From contig JALWMP010000142.1 of assembly GCA_026996165.1 (NCBI GenBank), forward strand, positions 1 to 37,546: 37,546 bases of DNA, given 5' to 3'. Of this stretch, positions 32,814-37,546 are shown in pieces (position 1 is the first letter of the stretch; every line of letters begins with the position of its first letter). The stretch is from Campylobacteraceae bacterium. GTDB taxonomy: Bacteria; Campylobacterota; Campylobacteria; Campylobacterales; Sulfurovaceae. Position numbers and translations under genes: made by a program. The notes under the pieces were generated by a model. That model was not told the origin of the DNA. It saw only the letters and a list, made by a program, of their open reading frames with translations, and did not search any database.

Positions 32814-32819
32814 ATTATA
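32814..32819 (-). promoter_or_regulatory. -10 promoter element for bamD-lon
   Basis: TATAAT on the minus strand (in AAATATAATAGAT) lies about 48 bases before the bamD start in the 92-bp gap shared with proC. The -10 elements of the two divergent promoters are only about 7 bases apart, so they may interfere. Confidence 0.45.
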
Positions 32820-32825
32820 TTTTGC

Positions 32826-32831
32826 TATAAT
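32826..32831 (+). promoter_or_regulatory. Extended -10 promoter for proC
   Basis: TTTGCTATAAT gives a TG-extended perfect -10 about 28 bases before the proC TTG start; an AAAAGGGG ribosome site follows. Confidence 0.6.
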
Positions 32832-32858
32832 CACCAAAAATCAAAAAGGGGTTTTACT

Positions 32859-33605
32859 TTGACATTGACAATTATTGGACCTGGTTCTATGGCAATGGCG
32901 ATTGCTTATGGACTAAAAGATACCTATAAATTAGAGTTTGTAGCACGAGATATAACTAAGTTAGAGAAGATAAAAGAGGAGTTTTCAGCTAAGGTTTATG
33001 CTTTAGAGAATTTTGATATTACTAAGAAAAATATTTTACTAGCTGTTAAACCCTATGCCTTAAAGAGTGTAGGGGAGCAACTTAGAGGAAAAGCTGAGTC
33101 ACTCTACTCAGTTTTAGCAGGTACTACAATAGAGGCTTTAAGAGCTAATGTATCTACTAAAAATGTAGTAAGAGTTATGCCTAATGTTGCGGCTAAGTTT
33201 CAAGCTTCTACTTCTGTAATGACAGGTGATGTTGCTAAAAAAGAGGAAGCAAAGGCTATTTTCTCTGCTATTGGAGATGTCTTTTGGGTAGATAGTGAAA
33301 AAGAGGTAGACATAGCTACTGCCATAGCAGGTTCTGGTCCTGCACTTTTAACTTTAGTTGCTGAGGCTATGATGGACGGTTTGGTTAAAGAGGGTATGAA
33401 GCGAGTTGATGCTATTGGGGTAACTAACTCTCTGTTTAAAGGTTTTGCACCACTTATTGCCTCTAATCACCCAGCACTCATTAAAGATTCTGTTATGAGT
33501 CCAGCAGGAACAACAGCTGCTGCTTATGGAGCATTGGAAGAGGGGGCAGTAAGAAGTGCCTTTATTAAGGCTGTTGGGGAAGCTTTCAGGATTACACAAA
33601 AATAA
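32859..33605 (+). CDS. proC: Pyrroline-5-carboxylate reductase ProC
   Basis: Last step of proline synthesis, NAD(P)H-dependent. The start is TTG (32859), with AGGGG about 8 bases upstream. A second TTG two codons later is the alternative, and there is no ATG before the dinucleotide-binding motif IIGPGSMAMAIAYG. The 248 residues are slightly shorter than the usual ~265. AVKPYALKSV, RVMPNVAAKFQAS and the C-terminal AIAGSGPALLTLVAEAM and VMSPAGTTAAAYGALE segments are family signatures. It is divergent from bamD-lon. Confidence 0.93.
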   Translation: MTLTIIGPGSMAMAIAYGLKDTYKLEFVARDITKLEKIKEEFSAKVYALENFDITKKNILLAVKPYALKSVGEQLRGKAESLYSVLAGTTIEALRANVSTKNVVRVMPNVAAKFQASTSVMTGDVAKKEEAKAIFSAIGDVFWVDSEKEVDIATAIAGSGPALLTLVAEAMMDGLVKEGMKRVDAIGVTNSLFKGFAPLIASNHPALIKDSVMSPAGTTAAAYGALEEGAVRSAFIKAVGEAFRITQK

Positions 33606-33713
33606 ATAATAGATAATATTAAAATAATTTTATATTACTTATCTAGTTTAAACTTTAAGAAATTATAAAAATATTATAATTGTAATAATTTATATTTCTT
33701 AAAGGAATAACTA

Positions 33714-36700
33714 ATGCTTGCTTTTTTAAAAAAACTTCTATTTATATGGGTACTATTTTTTAATACCTCTTTGTTAGCTGATAGTATATTACTAAAAGAT
33801 ATTTCTATCTCTGATGCCTCTTCTGTTTATGAGTATCAGAACTCTTTACAGTTTGCTGTTACCATAGAAGCTTCTCCAATGTATGGGTCAATTACTGTTC
33901 ACTATAAGACTATAAGTAATGGTTCAGCAACATCAGGAAGTGATTATACATATACAGAAGGAGACCTTAAATTTACTAGTGATGGTCCTACAACAAAAAT
34001 AATTACAGTTCCTGTTTTAAATGACACTATACATGAGCCTACAGAGCATGTTACCGTTGAAATTACAGAAAGTGCTTTGGCATATGAGATTATAGACAAC
34101 CAAGGAAATGGGACTATTTATGATGATGATTTAAAACCATTGAAGTTGACAACTTTTAATGATAAAAGTATAACAGAGACAGATTCAACACAAACTCTCT
34201 ATATGGTTGCCTATTTTAATCAAAATCTTCCATCTGATGTTAATGTAACTTATCATACCGTAGATAATACAGCTCATGCAGGAGATGATTATGTAGCAGT
34301 TTCAGGAGGTACAGTTACAGCTACAGCAGGTAATAATAGAGTTTTACTTCCAATTACAATTAATGGAGATACCTCTCCTGAATCAACAGAAGATTTTAAA
34401 GTTATTATAGACTCTATATCTAGTGGAATTATTGGTGATAGCCAAGCAACAGCAACTATTGATGATGATGATACTATTGAGGTATATAATGATTGTAGTC
34501 ATGTAGAAGAGGGCAATGAAGGAGAAAGTAGAAATTTAGTTTGTCATATATATCTAGCCAAACCATATCCAGAAGATGAACCAGATTTAAAAATTGATTA
34601 TAATTCAGAAGATGGTAGTAATCCATCAGCAGTAGCAGGAGAGGACTATACTTCTATTAGTGGTACAGTTACTTTTAAAGCAGGAGATACAGAGAAGCTA
34701 GTTTATATTCCTACTATTGGAGACAATAATATTGAAGATGATGAAAATGTCAAGTTGGTTATTTCTGGAAGTTCTGCTATTGTTGATGCTGTAGGTAAAG
34801 GAGAGATTATAAATGATGATGGAGATTTTCCAGGAGTTAATTTTTCATCAGCAAATGTATCGGTAGTAGAGGGAAATAGCTCAACTAGAACACTTAACTT
34901 TCATTGTCAATTAGATGCTGATGCTGTTGCAGATAGTTATTTTTATTATTATACTAAAGATCGTACAGCTAAAGTAAGTGACAATGATTATGTTGCTATC
35001 TCTACTACAAGATACAATATCCCAGAAGGAACTCGTGATATTAATATTCAAGTTACAGTCAATGGAGATAAAAAGATAGAAGAAGATGAACAATTTTATT
35101 TAAAAGTTAAAAATGAACATAATATTATTATTCATGGGCATACAGCCAAAGGAACTATTGTAAATGATGATGGAACATTGGCAACTTTAAGATTTGATAA
35201 GCCATCTTATGAGATTGTTGAGGGAAATAGTAGTACTAAAACATTAAATTTTACTTTAAGTTTGGATAGTCCTGCATTAGCAGGTTCATCTTTTGATTAC
35301 TATAGTTCTGATAATAGTGCTAAAGTGGCCGATAATGATTATGTTAAAATAGAAGATGATAAACATATATTTAGTGGTGGTGAGACCAGTGTAACTATTC
35401 CTGTAACAATTAATGGAGATACAAATATAGAAGATGATGAGAAGTTTTATCTTCATATCTGTAATGAGACAAATCTTACTATTTCAGGAACACAAACTGC
35501 TACTGGTAAGATTGTTAATGATGATGGTACTTATCCTAAGTTAGATATAGAAAAGAGTAGTTATAGCACCTATGAGGGAAATAGCTCAACTCATACTATA
35601 GATATTAAATTAGTATTAGATAAACCAGCATTAGAAAATACATCTTTAGACTACTATACTTATGATAAAACAGCACAAGACGGTAGTAGCCCTACAGAAG
35701 ATAATGACTATGTTGCTACTAATGGAGCATTAAATATTCCTAAAGGTAGTACTTCTGCTACACTTAAATTGACAATTAATGGAGACACCAATATTGAACC
35801 AAATGAGATGTTTATAATAGCATTAAAGAACCCTAAAAATATTACTTTTGGAAGAAGCAGTAGTGGAGTTTACATCTTAAATGATGATGAGCATAATAAT
35901 GACCCATTTGTCTGTGATGAACACATGTACCTCTCTAGTAGTAAAAAACGAGGCAGTGAAGAGACAGGGAAGATGTGGTTACATAGAATTGACACAAGTA
36001 CAAGCCCTTTTAGATTTGAAGTAATGGACGATGCAGGAGAAAATAACCTATATAATGCTATTGGGTATAACCCTGAAGATAACTATATTTATGGACTCTA
36101 CTATAGAAATTTAGTTAAGATTAGTAAAACAGGAAAGGTTATTGATTTAGGAAAAATTACTAGCTTACCAAAGGCTTTTGACTCTTATCAACTCTTTGCT
36201 GGTGCTATTTATGACAATGAACACTATTATGTAGCAGGAGTTGGGCTAAATACTAATAAAATGTATATTATTAATCTTAACGATAAGAGTGTGACTGAAA
36301 AAACTCTTTCTAAAAGTATAAATATAAAAGATTTTTCTCTCTCTCCTCATGGTAATTATCTTTATGGTATTATTGATGGTGGACAGTTTGTTAAGATAAA
36401 TACTATTTCAGGAGTGGTACAAGAGATAGGAGAGGCTCATAGTGGGGAGTTTGACTCTACTTTTTCAGATAAAAATGGTCGATTTTTTGCAAATGATAGT
36501 AAAGGTAGTGGATTTTATGAATTTAATACCAAAACTGGTGCAAAAGCTTTCCTATCTAACTCACAACCTGCTACCTTTAACGATGGAACAAACTGTCTAA
36601 ATGCTGAACTTCTCTTTACAGATTATGGAGATGCTCCTATTAGTTATGGTCCTGCATGGCATAATATTGCAAATGGCATATATCTTGGAGATAAGGTAGA

Positions 36701-37546
36701 CCACGATATTAACTCTTACGATACAGTCAATGCAGATGGAGATGACCTTAATGGAGTTGATGATGATGACGGTGTAACTTTAGTTGATGGAACAGATATT
36801 AATGGTACATACTTTGAGACAAATACAACTCATCAGATAAAAGTTAAACTCTCTAAATCTGCATATCTTAAATTATGGATAGACAAGGGTATAGATGGTC
36901 ATTTTGATGATTCAACCGACTTAATATATAGTTCAAGCTCTAAGTTATCAGCAGGGGAGCATACTATTACTTTTTCTCTTGCTGATGGATTAGTAACCAA
37001 TAAAATTACTTATCTACGGGCAAGAGTCTCATCATCTGCTAGTATGAATCCTTCAGGGTTTATAACAGATGGAGAGGTTGAAGACTATGCTATCTATTTT
37101 GGAACAGGGTTTACTCCAATACATGGAAAGTTTAATGTAGAGCGAACCAATAGTGGTAACTACACTATTAACTCAAATGAACGAAATGCGTGGTATACCC
37201 AAATAGTAGGTCGTGACTTTGACTACTCTTTAGTATTTTATAAAGATGATTTTTCAGCAGAGCAAAATATCTCAAAAATCCCTGCTAAGATAGAGCTGTT
37301 TGATATAGATAAAAATGTAACTATTTATGAACGATATATCTATATTAGTGATAGTGACTCTAATAGTAGATTTTACTTTCTCTCATCGGGAGAGAATCCA
37401 AACTCACCAACAAACGATTTAGGTGAACTCCCTGCATCTAAAGAGGTGATTTTTAGAGTTACTTACCCAAAAGATAGTTCTGGAAATATTATACAATCCG
37501 ATTGTCTTGGTACGGCTAAAGAGTGTTTTGATGCACAAACAAGTTT
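33714..37546 (+). CDS. Giant exported Calx-beta/GEVED-domain protein (3' truncated by the window end)
   Basis: The frame is open for ~1277 codons from ATG 33714 to the last base, with no stop; the ORF track omits it. AAAGGAA lies 7 bases upstream. A signal peptide (MLAFLKKLLFIWVLFFNTSLLA) is followed by six Calx-beta-type repeats of ~110-120 residues, each ending in a DDD or NDDG motif at about residues 137, 248, 365, 483, 600 and 721. A region of ~725-960 alternates IYGL/YNPEDNYIYG-type strands like a propeller (DUF6923-like). A GEVED-type domain runs from TDYGDAPISYG (about 968) to DGEVEDYAIYF (about 1125). The remaining ~150 residues are unassigned. Calx-beta repeats bind Ca2+, so a surface or secreted adhesin is likely. 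Proteins of this layout often end in a sorting signal; that end is not visible. Confidence 0.88.
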   Translation, partial: MLAFLKKLLFIWVLFFNTSLLADSILLKDISISDASSVYEYQNSLQFAVTIEASPMYGSITVHYKTISNGSATSGSDYTYTEGDLKFTSDGPTTKIITVPVLNDTIHEPTEHVTVEITESALAYEIIDNQGNGTIYDDDLKPLKLTTFNDKSITETDSTQTLYMVAYFNQNLPSDVNVTYHTVDNTAHAGDDYVAVSGGTVTATAGNNRVLLPITINGDTSPESTEDFKVIIDSISSGIIGDSQATATIDDDDTIEVYNDCSHVEEGNEGESRNLVCHIYLAKPYPEDEPDLKIDYNSEDGSNPSAVAGEDYTSISGTVTFKAGDTEKLVYIPTIGDNNIEDDENVKLVISGSSAIVDAVGKGEIINDDGDFPGVNFSSANVSVVEGNSSTRTLNFHCQLDADAVADSYFYYYTKDRTAKVSDNDYVAISTTRYNIPEGTRDINIQVTVNGDKKIEEDEQFYLKVKNEHNIIIHGHTAKGTIVNDDGTLATLRFDKPSYEIVEGNSSTKTLNFTLSLDSPALAGSSFDYYSSDNSAKVADNDYVKIEDDKHIFSGGETSVTIPVTINGDTNIEDDEKFYLHICNETNLTISGTQTATGKIVNDDGTYPKLDIEKSSYSTYEGNSSTHTIDIKLVLDKPALENTSLDYYTYDKTAQDGSSPTEDNDYVATNGALNIPKGSTSATLKLTINGDTNIEPNEMFIIALKNPKNITFGRSSSGVYILNDDEHNNDPFVCDEHMYLSSSKKRGSEETGKMWLHRIDTSTSPFRFEVMDDAGENNLYNAIGYNPEDNYIYGLYYRNLVKISKTGKVIDLGKITSLPKAFDSYQLFAGAIYDNEHYYVAGVGLNTNKMYIINLNDKSVTEKTLSKSINIKDFSLSPHGNYLYGIIDGGQFVKINTISGVVQEIGEAHSGEFDSTFSDKNGRFFANDSKGSGFYEFNTKTGAKAFLSNSQPATFNDGTNCLNAELLFTDYGDAPISYGPAWHNIANGIYLGDKVDHDINSYDTVNADGDDLNGVDDDDGVTLVDGTDINGTYFETNTTHQIKVKLSKSAYLKLWIDKGIDGHFDDSTDLIYSSSSKLSAGEHTITFSLADGLVTNKITYLRARVSSSASMNPSGFITDGEVEDYAIYFGTGFTPIHGKFNVERTNSGNYTINSNERNAWYTQIVGRDFDYSLVFYKDDFSAEQNISKIPAKIELFDIDKNVTIYERYIYISDSDSNSRFYFLSSGENPNSPTNDLGELPASKEVIFRVTYPKDSSGNIIQSDCLGTAKECFDAQTS

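Noticed and set aside
33354-33599. 81-aa minus-strand ORF inside proC
   Set aside because: Shadow of proC; Cys/Ser-rich with no ribosome site.
33655-33702. Imperfect palindrome AAGAAATTATAAA...TTTATATTTCTT before the Calx-beta gene as an operator
   Set aside because: The region is almost pure A/T, the arms differ by an indel, and such symmetry is expected by chance at this composition.
34911-35093. 60-aa minus-strand ORF inside the Calx-beta gene
   Set aside because: Antisense translation of repetitive AT-rich coding sequence; the plus-strand frame is continuous here.
1-37546. CRISPR arrays, insertion sequences, tRNA or rRNA genes
   Set aside because: I saw no regularly spaced direct repeats, transposase-like proteins, or cloverleaf/rRNA sequences on either strand.

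Overview
The window looks like chromosomal DNA of a low-GC Campylobacterota (epsilonproteobacterial) bacterium, probably a free-living Sulfurovum/Sulfurimonas-type organism. The argument rests on gene content and gene order. A HobA-type replication initiation factor, a short clamp-loader delta' protein, and the block queA-tatC-tatB-hemW facing nudH-lysC-hobA-holB-folP...tlyA-ribF match the order I remember from Campylobacter jejuni and, in part, Helicobacter pylori. The M16 protease-dapA-SDR-pgsA and bamD-lon neighbourhoods point the same way. The species assignment is inference; I could not run a search.

Layout. (1) 1-2540 (+): the 3' end of an outer-membrane zinc-type receptor, then a znuA-like binding protein and a znuB-like permease, with a REP-like double hairpin between receptor and znuA. 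(2) 2589-3584 (+): an exported SH3/SPOR protein with a possibly leaderless mRNA. (3) 3577-9617 (-): hemW, tatB, tatC, queA, mgtE and a CNNM-type CBS protein in one co-directional run. (4) 9689-13764 (+): nudH/rppH, lysC, hobA, holB, folP. (5) 13753-15145 (-): two lipoproteins that occupy the place where ligA sits in C. jejuni. (6) 15301-18798 (+): tlyA, ribF, a periplasmic rhodanese, then greA-argC from their own promoter. (7) 18810-22664 (-): rseP, a YggS-type PLP protein and a soluble FIST-domain histidine kinase, tightly packed. (8) 22805-23941 (+): an unrecognised coiled-coil membrane protein with a good terminator. (9) 23964-27674 (-): M16 protease, dapA, a FabL-like reductase, a second inverted REP-like element, pgsA. 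(10) 27847-29622 (+): a DUF695-like protein and ubiE/menG. (11) 29664-32769 (-): bamD and lon. (12) 32859-33605 (+): proC. (13) 33714 to the window end (+): the first ~1277 codons of a very large exported Calx-beta/GEVED protein. The ORF track omits it, apparently because it has no stop inside the window.

Most genes are core metabolism and cell-envelope biogenesis: folate, lysine and arginine precursors, riboflavin/FAD, proline, menaquinone, phospholipid, Tat export, BamD, RseP and Lon quality control. There is no CRISPR array, no insertion sequence and no rRNA or tRNA that I can see. No gene-free stretch exceeds 300 bases; the longest are about 160-180 bp and are described as promoter or repeat features.

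The items most worth a second look are: the paired-hairpin repeat family (two copies, opposite orientation); TatC with an enlarged first periplasmic loop; the Y-x6-K FabL-like reductase beside dapA; the perfect 26-bp palindrome forming a symmetric divergent promoter between hemW and nudH; a 12-bp inverted repeat that could mask a ribosome binding site between the two lipoproteins; the unknown coiled-coil membrane protein; and the giant Calx-beta protein. I did not find a convincing, wholly new multi-gene system.
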